64,000 nucleotides of DNA from Diogma glabrata (lineage: Eukaryota > Arthropoda > Insecta > Diptera > Cylindrotomidae), in contig OY856186.1 of assembly GCA_963693315.1 (NCBI GenBank), positions 132,608,186 to 132,672,185 of the forward strand. Direction: 5' to 3'. The notes under the pieces were generated by a model. That model was not told the origin of the DNA, made no database searches, and worked only from the letters and a program-made list of their open reading frames with translations. Below, in pieces: positions 24,185 through 35,440 of this stretch (the stretch's first letter is position 1; each line of letters begins with the position of its first letter). The position numbers were made by a program, and so were the translations under genes.

Positions 24185-25212
24185 GTAAATATTAATTGTC
24201 ATTTTTTATAAAAATAATGTGAAAAGCTGTGATAATAGCGGTATTTTTTGAACTGTGATAAATGATAGTTGTAATCTTAACAAAAAAATTATTTAAACTC
24301 TGGGGTATTTCGAATTACCAATATATGTGAAAAATAAAACAAAATTTAACCCAAAAAAAACTGTTACCTAATTAAAATCTGAAATAAATTTATAAATTGC
24401 TTGTTGAGATAATGTTTCAAATAGATGTGATAATGCAGTAATACTTATATCTACACCCGAATCTTTGTGATATCTCTGTGTTAACCCTTACATTCGGGTG
24501 CAGAGACCCAGTGAATAAGTCGGAAAGGTAAATTATAATTAACATTAGATACCTTACCGCATGCTACGATTGCATTCCGTGTGCCGACTATCTAGATACA
24601 TTTCCGGGGTAGCTATTTTTTGGGGTGTGGTAATACGTTGTCATCAGCATACCTGCTGAGTATTTCGATACATTTCCGGCAAGAAAGGAAAAGAAGAAAA
24701 TCACTGCTATCATCAACAAGTTGGATTTTAACAATTTTTACAACGTCGTCGTGATCCGGATTGCTGAACTTACCAATCTATGAACTGGATGAGGATGAAA
24801 GACTAAATTGAAGTACGGAAGTGGGATCTGGACAAGCTATGGGGTGAGTCATTTTTAATATATATGTGAGGGTGTGTATGTATGTATGAATGGGTGCATG
24901 AGTGCGGGTAAATGTGCGTGTATGCACGGGATGTGTATGTGTGGGTAAATGAACCTATAATTAAAGCCTTGATTATTGTTTCTTTCCGTAACTAAATCTG
25001 CAGGTTGCAAATTGGCATGGTAGGAGTAGACACATAATATTTATATGTTTTTTCTTACTTAGATTTTCATTAGTGCATTATTTTATGTGATTTAGTCATT
25101 TATTAGCAATAATCTATTGTCGGAAAATATGAAGGATAAAAAAGTAAATGATGACTAATGGTGAGAATTAATATGTGTTTTGAGTGGATAACAGGATTAA
25201 GTTATTTCCGTT

Positions 25213-25835
25213 ACAAGGTTCCTGATAGCACAAATAATGATAATGGAAGTTTAACGGAAAAAAATGCAGCTTCTACAAAAAAAAATTCAATAATTTATTA
25301 GCAAAATTAAACATAAACAGTCAAAAATTAGGTGATGAACCCGAAACGACGGACTTAGAAAAATTAATTTTATTCGATGCGAATTATAAAGCGATTAATA
25401 GTGAAAATGAAATCAAGAATAACAAACGGGATAAATCAAAGAAGTCGGTTGTTGAACGTAAATTGGTCGATCGTCAGTACTTCGAAAGGGATTCAATGCT
25501 GCCGGATATGCGAGAAGTGAAACATATAAGAGCAATCTATAATATTGCTATTACATTTACAATATTTCTGGTTCCATATACGATTTGTTATACTTTATCC
25601 GAGCATGATTTTCATTTTTATAAGCTGACAAATGAATTTAAAAAAAATCGACATAGCTTTAATGATATGGTTCCCATCGTTAGCATGAACATCGCCGGGC
25701 CAACCGTTTTTTTTTGTTTTGAGCTAACAAATCAAGTTAGTTGTTTACAATCTCCCAATGGTAGCTTATATGGCATTATTGAAAAGAATAATCGGACTGT
25801 TAATGAAAACTTATGCATTTATATGAATAATCGGC
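25213..25835 (+). pseudogene. Sterol O-acyltransferase-like fragment inside the 3' LTR
   Basis: A frame beginning near 25213 after a plausible ag acceptor gives KVPDSTNNDNG. Past a run of nine A that shifts the frame (25276-25284) it gives a long open stretch ending in FERDSMLPDMREVKHIRAIY and the hydrophobic IAITFTIFLVPYTICYTL. A further shift near 25640 leads to KIDIALMIWF and later LLMKTYAFI. Order and spacing fit the region before the catalytic core of SOAT/ACAT (MBOAT) proteins. A GTGAGT at about 24844, before a GT-rich stretch (24868-24950), could be a donor site, which would make this a genomic rather than processed capture. It is a decayed fragment, not an enzyme. Confidence 0.5.
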
Positions 25836-26177
25836 CGTTGTGTGTGTGTGTCTGGGTATAAGTGTGTGTTTGTGAGTGTATGAGGTGTGAGAGCGTGTGA
25901 ATATGTGCTGTGAATGGTGGGGGTTTTACGTGGTGATCGTGTTTCTTTCACAAAAGGGGGTCGCCAGAGTCTACTCATTTCACTTGTGTTTTTTTTTCCT
26001 TTCCGTTTATTTGGTCTCGAAATACGCGCACAATACTGGTATTTGTAATGGAGCAGCAGAATACTTTTTTCGACCCCATAGGCTGAAGCTAGCTTGGGGC
26101 TAAATAAATCTCATCCAGGTGCGCAACCTGCCATGCCACTTCGTTGCTATGCCACGAAGAAGCTCTTCACTACAAGA

Positions 26178-29119
26178 CATTAAGCTCGAAAGTCCTTCGA
26201 GTGATAAACACCTCTTCGTTTGGAAACCAGGTCCTCCAGCTCGTAGGCGGCGCCATGTACTAACCTTAAAACTCTGGCTTCAACAAACTTTTGTGAAAGC
26301 TTTGCAGATAATTTATTGCCTGCATCGCTCAATATGAAATTCCGTCGGGATACAATATCACCTGGTTTAAACAAAGACACCCGAGCTCGTAGATTATAGC
26401 GCTCAGCACTCTTAACCAATGCTTCAGCAGTCAGGTCAAGAATTCGACTACGAATTTTGTTCAGGTAGGCCGGACGCAGAAGTGTTTCACCCAGTTCATG
26501 AAGGCAGCTCAACCGTCTCAGCATCTCATATGAAGACCCGAGAGTCACCATCGGAATTCCGAACATAGCATAATATGGGGAACATTTCAGAGTCTGATGA
26601 AGAGAACAACGCAGTGCACAGGCGATCTCGCTCAAATGCATATCCCATTTTGAATGATCTTCTTTTAAATAGGCTCTAATTCCAGATAGAACACTTCTAT
26701 TCACCCATTCAGAAGCATTAGCTTGAGGTGAATATAGCCAAGAAATCTTCAAATAGTTTAGATTTAAACTGTGTACCATTGTCAGATACAATAACTTCTG
26801 GACGTGAATACGTGAAAGACATACGAATGTGATACGAATACGTGAAAGACATTGGTAGCCAGTAAATGACAAATTGGTTCAGCAAATAATTTCCGTTAAG
26901 GAAACAAAAATGGGTACTTGGCTACATGATCAAATACCAACAGTATAGCGACATTCTGAACGAGGGTAAGGGCCAAGAATATCAATGTATAGTCGCTGAC
27001 CAAGTCGTTCTGATTTCATTGGAGAGATCATCGGAGCACGAAGTGGAACGTTTGGAGCTTTGATTTCTTTACAAGTTTTACAATTCATCACGAAGTTCTT
27101 GACTTGGGTATACATTCGAGGCCAGTAGTAGAAACGACGGATGTTATATAGTATTTTGGCTAAACCTCCATCGGATGACGTTGGAGGATTATGGGTCCTT
27201 GCAATACACTCGTCAGTGTATTCCTCGGGTAACCATAATTTCCAAACCTCACCCTCTGGAGGAATCTCGTGGTCAAGACCAGCAAGTCTTTTATATACCC
27301 GACCAGAAACTACTTTCAGATCAGGCAATGCACCGACTGCTTCAGTAACTAAGTTTACCAACTCCAAATATCGAGAAGTGTTGAAGAAAGGTGAATTAAG
27401 ATCTAAATCAGGCACTGGACATATTTCAGAAATGACATCAACAGAGTCACGTCTCGATAGAGTGTCTGGAACAGTATTTAATTTCCCTTTGCGGTACTCA
27501 ATATCAAACACGTAACCCTGCAATTTCAAGCTCCAACGAGCCAATCGACCAGAAAGGTCTCTTTGTTGCATAAGCCACTTTAACGAAACATGATCAGTTA
27601 CGATCTTAAAAGCCTGACCCTCGACATACGCTCTAAATTTCTTTACTCCCAGTACGTCGGCTAGACATTCTTTCTCGCTAGTTGAATAGTTGCGTTGCGC
27701 AGAATTTAGTTTTTTGGACATGTACGCTATAGGATGTTCTATACCGTCCATGTCACACTGAAGCAATACAAATGGTTTATTATAGTCGGGGTTTATAAGG
27801 ACGGGTGCTGAAACTAGTGCATTTTAAGATTTTTAAATGCTACTTCAGCATCTTCGGTCCATACGAATTTACTAGAAGTTTTCTTCAACAAATCTGATAT
27901 TGGAGAGGACATTACAGATACAAAACGGCGATAATAACCCGCCATACCTAAGAAGCGACGAATTTGTTTGGGCGTACGTTGGGTAGGAAATTCAGAGATA
28001 GCCTGAGTTTTTTCAGGATCAATTTTTATTTTTTAGCTTACCACCTCCCACGACATATCCTAAATATTTTACGTCCGGCAAGAGAAACTTACTTTTTTCC
28101 ACATTTATCGTCAAGTTCGCACTTCTAAGACACTGGGAGATATCTTCTAATAGTTTCAGATGAGCCTCAAAGGTATCTGTTACCATCAGAAGATCATCCA
28201 AGTATACGAAGACGCACGACTTGAGATGCGGAGGGATTACTTGGTCCATCAACTTCGTCATTGTCTGCGGCGCATTGCACAGTCCGGAAGGCATTCTCAC
28301 GAACTGATACAATGGCCGCCCAGGGACTGTAAAAGCAGTTTTTTCTCGGGAGTGTTTTTCTAGAGGTATCTGCCAAAAGGCGTCTTTCAAGTCCAAACTG
28401 GAAGTGAAATTACTTTGAGGCGGACGACTCAAAATTCCATCAATCTGCGGAAGAGGGTAAGCATCCTTTTAAGTAACCGTATTGACCTTTTTGCCGTCCA
28501 AACAAAGGCGATTCTTCCCAGGTTTGCGAATTAAGACCAAAAGGCTCGACCAAGGACTGTTACTGACCTCTATGATGCCAAGATACAGCATTCTATCCAG
28601 TTTTTCCCCCATCAGTTTCTCAATGGCGGGCGAAATCGAGTAGTGACGCTGTTTGATGGAGACTGCAGTTCCCACATCAACCACATGTTCTAATATGTGT
28701 GTCCGACCCAGACCCATTTTTGAAAATTATGGTGGAAGTTGAATAGCGTCTTGTAATCGCTGTTGATTGTCCATGGACAACTCTGACATCATAGAGTCCG
28801 TAGTCGTTAATGTTGGTAATTTAAACATAGGGTTAAACAAACCAAAAGCATCGAAAAAAGCTATATCTAAGTACAGATTTTGAGTTAGGTATGGGATAAC
28901 AAAAACGTCCATGGATCTGACTTGGTTCATAAACGAAATTTTTGTATTTTCAAACCCCAAGATCTTCTGCCTTTGTCCATCAGCGGTACGAACTACTGCG
29001 GATGAATAAGTAAGAAGGTCTGGTGTTTGCATAATTTTTTTAGCAAAATCACCACCAATTACAGTCAAGGACGCTCTACTATCTAACAATCCGGTGGGTT
29101 GTATACCCAATATAGACAC
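26178..29119 (-). pseudogene. pol: pol of element B: protease, reverse transcriptase, RNase H, integrase
   Basis: Minus-strand blocks in order: protease-like 29119-28727 (GLLDSRASLTVIG, active-site Gly replaced by Arg); reverse transcriptase start 28717-28469; palm 28432-28019 with LDLKDAFWQIPL and FVYLDDLL; RNase H to integrase 27766-26930 (HPIAYMSKKLNSAQRNYSTS, CKTCKE); and the integrase core and C-terminus 26872-26180 (SPQANASEWVNRS, YELEDLV). In-frame stops and frame changes separate the blocks, and a short local duplication sits near 26795-26855. The coding sequence stops where element A was inserted (AGAC, 26175-26178) and the tail continues at 5795 on the minus strand. Confidence 0.85.
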
Positions 29120-29129
29120 GGTGGCATAA

Positions 29130-29259
29130 GATCTGACATCTGACTTATGGCCATTTCGTGGTCTAGCTGAGTATGTATTGTTTTATGTGAATCACGCAAC
29201 AAGGCAGCAGCTCCTACGTGATCAAGGCTTTCCCGAGCTACGTCAACCCTAGCTTCGTC
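29130..29259 (-). pseudogene. gag: gag remnant of element B
   Basis: The minus strand from 29259 to about 29130 matches 10880-11005 of element A gag (EARVDVAR, then QLDHEMA), after which the sequence jumps to the protease. About 1.5 kb (gag residues beyond about 160 up to protease) is therefore deleted in B. Similarity to A ends abruptly at 29259, so the whole 5' side of B, including its LTR and the RING region, is missing. Confidence 0.7.
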
Positions 29260-30444
29260 GTTTATATGTCGTTTTATAAGTTTTTAGTAGATGAATTTGT
29301 AAATATTATCATTTATATTTACAAGCGTAGAAAAAATAGCGTTTTCTAGTGGTGACGTACGCGTGGTAACGTGGTAAACGCTGGTTGGTCTACGCGTGGT
29401 AAAAACGTTTTTGCCTTCCTGAACTTATTCCAAACAAACCGTTCAGTCACGCAAAAAGAGACGTTTTCAACACTTGTATAAAAATTTACTATTTTTGTTT
29501 GGCAATTCACAAGAAATATATTTTGCTTTAACGTTTAAATTATTTAAATTTTTAAAATATTCTTATTATTTATTTTATTTACTTATTTTTGTATTGGTAC
29601 TAAATATTATTTGCAATCAATGTTATAAACAACTTGAAATACACATACAAGAATAGGTTTCTAGTATTTTATTTGAAAATATATTGACGAGAACCCTAAC
29701 AAAATATTTATATGAAGTATTATATGAAATTGTTTTAATATTTCATTTCCATTCAAGTATCCGGAATTTCCGATTATCCGGCATGCTCCAATCCCTGAGC
29801 ATTCCGAATAGTTGGGCTGTATGGCAGTATGTTTTACTGTATGTGGTTTTAAGTTTTTATTTTATATTATTTTTTTTAAAAATCGTTTTCTACAATATAC
29901 ATATGTCTTTACTGATACTTGTTGTATGTGTTTTTTAGATAATAATTTTTTAATTCATTTTTGTTATATTTACATAAATTGTTTGAAAAACCTAACAAAA
30001 TCCCTTTATTTTATTTTTTTAGATTAATAACTTGATAATGCCTATGTGGCGAAATATTGTTATAGTACATTCATAAAAAAGAAAGAAAAATTAAAACTTT
30101 TACAATTAGAATGATTTTTTAATTTAAATATTTTGCTGGCTGAAAAAAGGTGTAATAATTAATTAACTCTACTCAATCCTACAGGGAGGTAGGATACAAC
30201 ACTAGGTTCACGTGACATATCATTAGTTATATTTCTTTTTGGGTGTTTGAAAACATTTTGATCACAATGTGTCTGTAATGTGCTAACTGCTAAGCACATT
30301 ATCTGATAGTCACATTACTTGATTAACCAGCATCTTGGCGGTGGTATACAAAGTACCTTCAACTTATACCAAGTTGTTCACTTGTGCTCATGATATATCG
30401 TATTATGCCTTGATGTATGGAGACGGTTTTTACGATATTCTACG
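29260..30444. other. AT-rich spacer, possible pogo-like terminus
   Basis: No supported gene. At 29330-29410 the phrase acgcgtggtaa recurs three times. At 29757-29822 the sequence tccgattatccggcatgc, ending ggctgta, resembles one end of a pogo/Tigger element (minus strand starting TACAGCC, then ATTCGGAATG), but I found no matching second end. Confidence 0.35.
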
Positions 30445-31560
30445 ATATTTGTAAAAAACAACGAGGTCAGCAACAGTGCGACGATGTTGTAGGGAATCAA
30501 GTTTTGATGTCAAATCTCGATCACCCACAATTGGTAAAGCCCGCTTTTGAACAGAGTCCAAGAGGACCAACATGGAAACAGAAACAGCACCCCAAACTTG
30601 ACAACAGTACTCCATACAGGGACGAATATAGGACTTATAAACATGGAGCAATTGGTATGGAGTGTAAATTTTTTTGCATCTATTTAGGAGGCCGAGTTTT
30701 CTAGACGCGCTTTTTGCCATCGCCGTTACATGATCGTTCCAGAGTAGGTCATTTGAAACTTAGACACCCAATAAACAAATCTTTTTACATTCACCTATTG
30801 GTTCATCACACTGAACTGAATAATACATCTTTGGGGAACTCGGCCTATGATCTGGAAACAATCAACAGCTGTGTTTTGGTAGAGTTGAAATTGAACAGGT
30901 TTTGGTCAACCCAATCGTCGACTTTTTTCAGGTCTTTATTCACGTTTATGGCAGCGTCTCTCCGGAAGGGATTATTTTGTTCGTGCATTTTACCTTTTGA
31001 AGAAAGGGGCTTGAACGACTTGTGCAGAGTACTATCATCTGCAAAACTATTTATTGAGTTGCTGGTGATTTTCAGCAATTCGTTGATATAAATCAAAAAT
31101 AGTGTTGGGGACAAAACTGAGCCTTGGAGTACACCAGCGTTAATTAGTTTAGACTAAGACAAAAGTCCGTCTAAGAAGACCGAAATGTATCGGTTGGATA
31201 GAAAATTTTGAATCAGCTTCACAACAATGGGATGAGAACCATACACAACGAGCTTGTTGATTCAGTTGGCATGCCAGACTTGATCGAATGCCTTGGAGAT
31301 GTCTAAAGCGATAACGTATGTTTCACCACCTTTATCAAGTATGCTGTTCCAACAATGCGCTTCACAATTTAATAGATCGGTAGTTGATCTTTTGTTTCGA
31401 AAACCGTATTGGCTGTCGGCTATTAAATGATTTACTTCCACAAATTTTGAAATGTGTGTATTAATATAATGCTCGTAGGCTTTGGATAGGACCGATAGTA
31501 AAGCTATTGGACTATAATTTGAGATATTTGATTTCGGTCCCTTTTTGGGGACGGGCAACT
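30445..31560 (-). pseudogene. LINE reverse transcriptase fragment (Jockey/CR1-like)
   Basis: On the minus strand, blocks run 31558-31262 (VPKKGPKSNISNYSPIALL, then YGFRNKRSTTDLL and ALDISKAFDQVWH, motif A), 31114-30845 (NELLKIT, then FADDSTLH, the catalytic FADD) and 30720-30430 (YKSYIRPCMEYCCQVWG, VQKRALPIVGD). Frame changes lie between them. The last block is homologous to the fragment at 3225-3692. Both the 5' part and the 3' end are missing, the latter cut near 30445, so it is a dead internal fragment. Confidence 0.85.
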
Positions 31561-31676
31561 TCCATCACGATCTTTCGTCGTTAATATATCATGAAGTCTC
31601 TTCGTTTATATGAGATTATTTTGTCGTCGTCACATAGTTTAAAGATTATTTCTTCGTTTATATATGATCTTTATCG

Positions 31677-31890
31677 TTACATTCGGATCTATTTCGTCAT
31701 TGTTACATTTTTTGATCCAGCTCTTCGGTTGCTCCGCACATTCGGATCTATTTCGTCATTTGTTATATTTTTTTTTGATCCAGCTCTTCGGTTGCCACGC
31801 ACATTCGGGTCTTTTTCGTCATTTGCCATATTTGTTTGATCCAGCTTTTCTGTTGCCACGCACATTCAGATTTAATTCTTCGTTTGTTCG
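31677..31890 (+). repeat. Tandem array, about 62 bp units
   Basis: Three to three and a half units beginning ttgatccagctcttcggttg at 31712, 31775 and 31836, each followed by cacattcggatct and ttcgtcatttg. The short open frames over it are a by-product of the array. The adjacent 31891-32475 is AT-rich with no gene seen. Confidence 0.75.
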
Positions 31891-32650
31891 GTTTGAAGGT
31901 CCAGTCCTTTGTTTAATACACATAGTCGTATCTTTTCAAAAGGTTATTTCATGTTCCAAGCCACTAATTTGTCAGCGCTTCAACACTTTCAGGATTGGTT
32001 GGAATCAATAAATGCATATATATAAACTTTAGTTTTGGTAATCTACTCATGAAATCTACATCATATCTTGTTGCAATTTATTAATAATCTGACCACAGAA
32101 GAGTAAAAGTGTATTGAGACCATGAGTGGTGATTTTTGTTAGCCTCGGGATTATCATTTAGCATCATTTTCGATTATTTAGTGAAATGCAAATCAAAATC
32201 AATAGTTCGTTTTTGATGCTTTTATTATCAAAAGGTTTATCCATACATTTAACAGATTGGTTATATTAATCAATGATCCAATCTTTTTTTAATAATGAAT
32301 TCATGAATTGACTAATTATTTTTGTAATTTTAGTTAATCATTTTTGTGATTTAGACTTGTATATGATTGTATGATTAATCTTTGTGTATTACTATGTTGT
32401 ATTATATTAGTCTTGTTTTTAGTGCTTCTAATTTTGATTTATGATAATTTAAAAATGAAATCTCTACTATCTATAGGTCATTCAATAAGTCCGTAGGATG
32501 ACACATAGATGGCGTTACTAGAATCTTTTCCATATGATTTTTATTTAGTACTAACCTTCAAACGAAACGTGTATAAATTTGACAGCAATCTGACTATTTA
32601 TTCGTGAGTTATAGCATTTTGTGTGAAGCAACTTTTGTTTTTGAAAAAAA

Positions 32651-33120
32651 ATGGAAAAAAGTGAATTTCGAATTTTAATAAAGCATTGCTTTTTGATGAA
32701 AAAAAATACAGTGGAAACCAAATAATGGCTTGATAAACATTATCCAAACTCTGCTCCATCGAGACAAATGGTAGAGAAGTGGATGGCTGAATTTAAATGT
32801 GGTCGTACCAGCACAAAAGATGCAGAGCGCAGTGGACGCCCAAATGAGGCTGTTATTCCAGAAAACATAAAAAAAATCCACAAATTGGTTATGAACGATC
32901 GCAAATTGAAGGTGCACGAAATAGCTGACATTGTAAAGGTAGCAGATGGTAGTGTTTTTACCATTTTACATGAACATTTGGGTATGCGAAAGCTCTGTGC
33001 AAATTGGGTGCCGCGTGAGCTCACAGTCGACCAAAAACAACAACGAATCGATGCTTCGGAGGAGTCTTTGGCACTGTTAAACCGCAATAAAAGGGAATTC
33101 TATCGTAGATATGTGACAAT
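32651..33120 (+). pseudogene. mariner transposase, N-terminal half
   Basis: It starts ATG at 32651 (MEKSEFRILIKHCFL), meets an in-frame TAA at about 32723 where related proteins have a sense codon, then continues WLDKHYPNSAPSRQMVEKW through the paired helix-turn-helix DNA-binding region (SGRPNEAVIPENI, DGSVFTILHEHLGM) to RRYVT. The reading frame is cut after the bases ACAAT by the LTR of element C and continues at 43398. Confidence 0.9.
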
Positions 33121-34517
33121 TGTAACGCGGTAATAAATAATCTAATCGACGGATTATTTTATAAAAATTCATTGACTGATAATTAAAAATATATCCACAC
33201 ATTTTCTGTTGTGATTGTTTAACGTAATTTATTCGCCTAAATGTTTGCTTAAATTTGCTTTTGTTGTATTTTAAATTCATTAATATAAATATTAATTAAT
33301 AAAATTCAAACCAATTATTCAAACCAATTATTAACGTTTGTTGTGTTATTTTTTGTAAGAGAACTAATTTTAATTTGATTTATATTAATTTTCTGATTTC
33401 TTTTGAATAAATATTAAAATTTCTTTATTAGTAAATAATATTGTAAAACCAATTGTAAAACCTATAGATTAAGAAAAAAAGAAAGAAAAATGAAAATTGA
33501 ACAACAAACCATTTAAAATTAAAACAAAAAGAAAAAAACTATAATCAAATGATTCATCGCTCATCAATTAATATCAAAAACTGCTATTTTTTGGATATTT
33601 TATATTTGTTTACAAGTAAATGTTTCAAGAAAATAAACAAAAACAACCAACAGATGGTGTAACTAGGTGGTGCTCTGTTTAAGCAAGATGTTATCAGAAG
33701 TTGAAAGATCGAACTAAGAAATAATAGTTGGCCGTAATTATGTTTATAAACTCTACTTTGGAAAGTTTGGAAATCGTTGAGGTAATCTATCACATTGAAT
33801 GGAAAATTGAAGAAATAGTTGAAGTTTAAGCCGACATATGCCTGTACAACGAAAATAGCTCAAGTTGTCAAAGTGGCCAACTAACAAAAAATAAACAATC
33901 GAGGGGAAATTTATTACAAAAAAATATTATGTTGATGGATGGAGAAATATGGGTATATATAGCTGATAAAAGTTACCGATCAGTCTATTCGATTTTGGCG
34001 TTCACCAGCAACAACTATTCGTTTTTGGCGTTCACCAGCAACAGTCTATTCATTTTGGGACGTTCACAGCAACACATCAAACTTGGTTGCAATATAATTG
34101 TAAAGATATTGCGAAGAAGAGAATTAGAAGACGAACAACGCATGCCGCATCACATTTGGGTATTTGCTTATGTTTTTTTATATATATATATATTGTGTTA
34201 ATTTAGCAAAATAATTTATTTATTTATTTGTGAAGCTGATTAATAGATTTTGTTTTGTCTGTTTAAATTATTAAATAATTTTAAATTAATTTGTGAATCT
34301 TAAGAAATTATAGTTGATTAAATTGGAAAAATAATTGTTGAAATTTAATTTATTTTGTTTTTCTTTTTTAATTGTGTTTGTGTGTTTTTTAGATAGTGCT
34401 GTTTTGTGTATGTTTAAAAGAAAAAAATTAAAGAAACCGCTTCGTCAGAGCATATTTGACAAAGGCCCGTCCCACCTATAAAAATAAATATAGCGCTGCG
34501 TGGAAGGTGACGTTACA
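33121..34517 (+). repeat. 5' LTR of element C
   Basis: Begins TGTAACGCGG, ends GACGTTACA, 1397 bp. CAAT at 33117-33120 is the target duplication. AATAAA at 34483-34488 is a likely polyadenylation signal. Three short repeats with ggcgttcaccagcaac lie at 33999-34075. I found no difference from the 3' LTR wherever I compared them. Confidence 0.95.
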
Positions 34518-35440
34518 TTTTGGCATCCCTTGCGGGGACATATCCAGAGAAAACAACAGCTTTGTCAACTAAGTTCTGATAAAATAGTTTCTTTTATGTT
34601 AATTGTTTGTGTTGAAACTTAAAAAAATTGTGTTTTTGGTGAGGATAAACATTATGTTTTATGTGGATTAGAAATTTGTGTTGTCTTAATTGTTTTATTG
34701 TTTAATATTTGTTCTGGTGAAAATTTAGGACAATTTAAAAAAATAAAATAAAAAGAAAATGTTTATGTAATAATTATAATAATTGTGAATTGTGTTGTTT
34801 TGGTGACGGAATATTTTTTGGATAGTTTAATTTGTGTCAAGTGTTTTATTGTTAAAACTGAGTTTCGAGAAAATTATTGAGAATTTAAAAATAAAAAGAA
34901 AAGGAAATTTGTGTAATATATGTAAAATTGTGGTTGTTTTGGTGATTAGTGAAATAATAGTTTTTTGTTGTGCTGTAAATTGTAAAACAGTAATCGTTAC
35001 GAGTATTATAAAAAAAAATAGGGTTATTTTCGTAACTTAATAGTAATTGTGAAATTAATACATATAATTACAAATTCTGAGTCTGTGTAAAATAATTTTT
35101 TGCTGTGATTTTTAAGTCAAAAAAATGTTTTGACGATACTGTGGAACGCTGATATTGACTTCTAGAATGCTGATAATTTACAAGGTACATTTTATAAATT
35201 ACATTTTTTTTTTTGACAAATGAATAAAATAAATAACTTTTCTTTAAAATAAAATTCTGCGGTAGTTATTATTTATAGTAATTTATTTTATTTTCTAATA
35301 CTGCGTGATATTTCCAATATTTTGTGCGCTGTGCTTTTTTGATTTTTTTTTGAAAAAAAAATATATTTGACTAGGTTTTGGTTATTTACAAGTAACTTTA
35401 ATATTTTTTTTTTCTCTGAGTGTTTTTGACCTCTTTTAAC
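34518..35440 (+). other. Leader of element C with putative primer binding site
   Basis: TGGCATCCCTTGCGGGGAC begins at 34521, four bases after the LTR, the position of a tRNA primer site. I cannot assign the tRNA from memory. The rest of the leader is AT-rich with no supported ORF. Confidence 0.6.

Larger units (their letters stand above)
5796..26174 (+). mobile_element. Element A: nested Ty3/Gypsy retrotransposon with long LTRs
   Basis: The left LTR starts TGTAATGAAGCG at 5796 and the right LTR ends CTTCACTACA at 26174. The four bases AGAC flank both ends (5792-5795, 26175-26178), the usual size of a Gypsy target duplication. Inside are a primer binding site (8808-8825), leader, gag (10524 on), protease and reverse transcriptase, RNase H and integrase, a third ORF, a tRNA-Lys-like tail and the 3' LTR. 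Two later insertions interrupt it: a solo LTR (7362-8680) and a gag-only LTR element (13567-19642). Stops, frameshifts and a deletion across the reverse transcriptase make A non-functional. No clear polypurine tract precedes the 3' LTR. A landed in element B, an older copy of its own family in the opposite orientation. Confidence 0.85.
22489..26174 (+). repeat. 3' LTR of element A
   Basis: It starts TGTAATGAAGTG and ends CTTCACTACA, and is followed by the AGAC duplication. At 3686 bp it is unusually long. It contains about 2 kb (23263-25274) absent from the 5' LTR, with a duplicated 320 bp block, two tRNA-derived SINE-like segments and a stretch of possible host exon and intron. It also carries the sterol O-acyltransferase-like fragment. 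The sequence before it (22440-22488) is not purine-rich. Confidence 0.75.

Noticed and set aside
33584..34201. Small ORFs inside the element C LTRs (also at 42462-43079)
   Set aside because: Identical in both LTRs because the LTRs are copies; no motif, AT-rich, no evidence of coding.
35420..35440. Upstream start for element C gag
   Set aside because: The in-frame codon at 35420 is GTG, not ATG; the first ATG is 35441 and gives a normal gag N-terminus.
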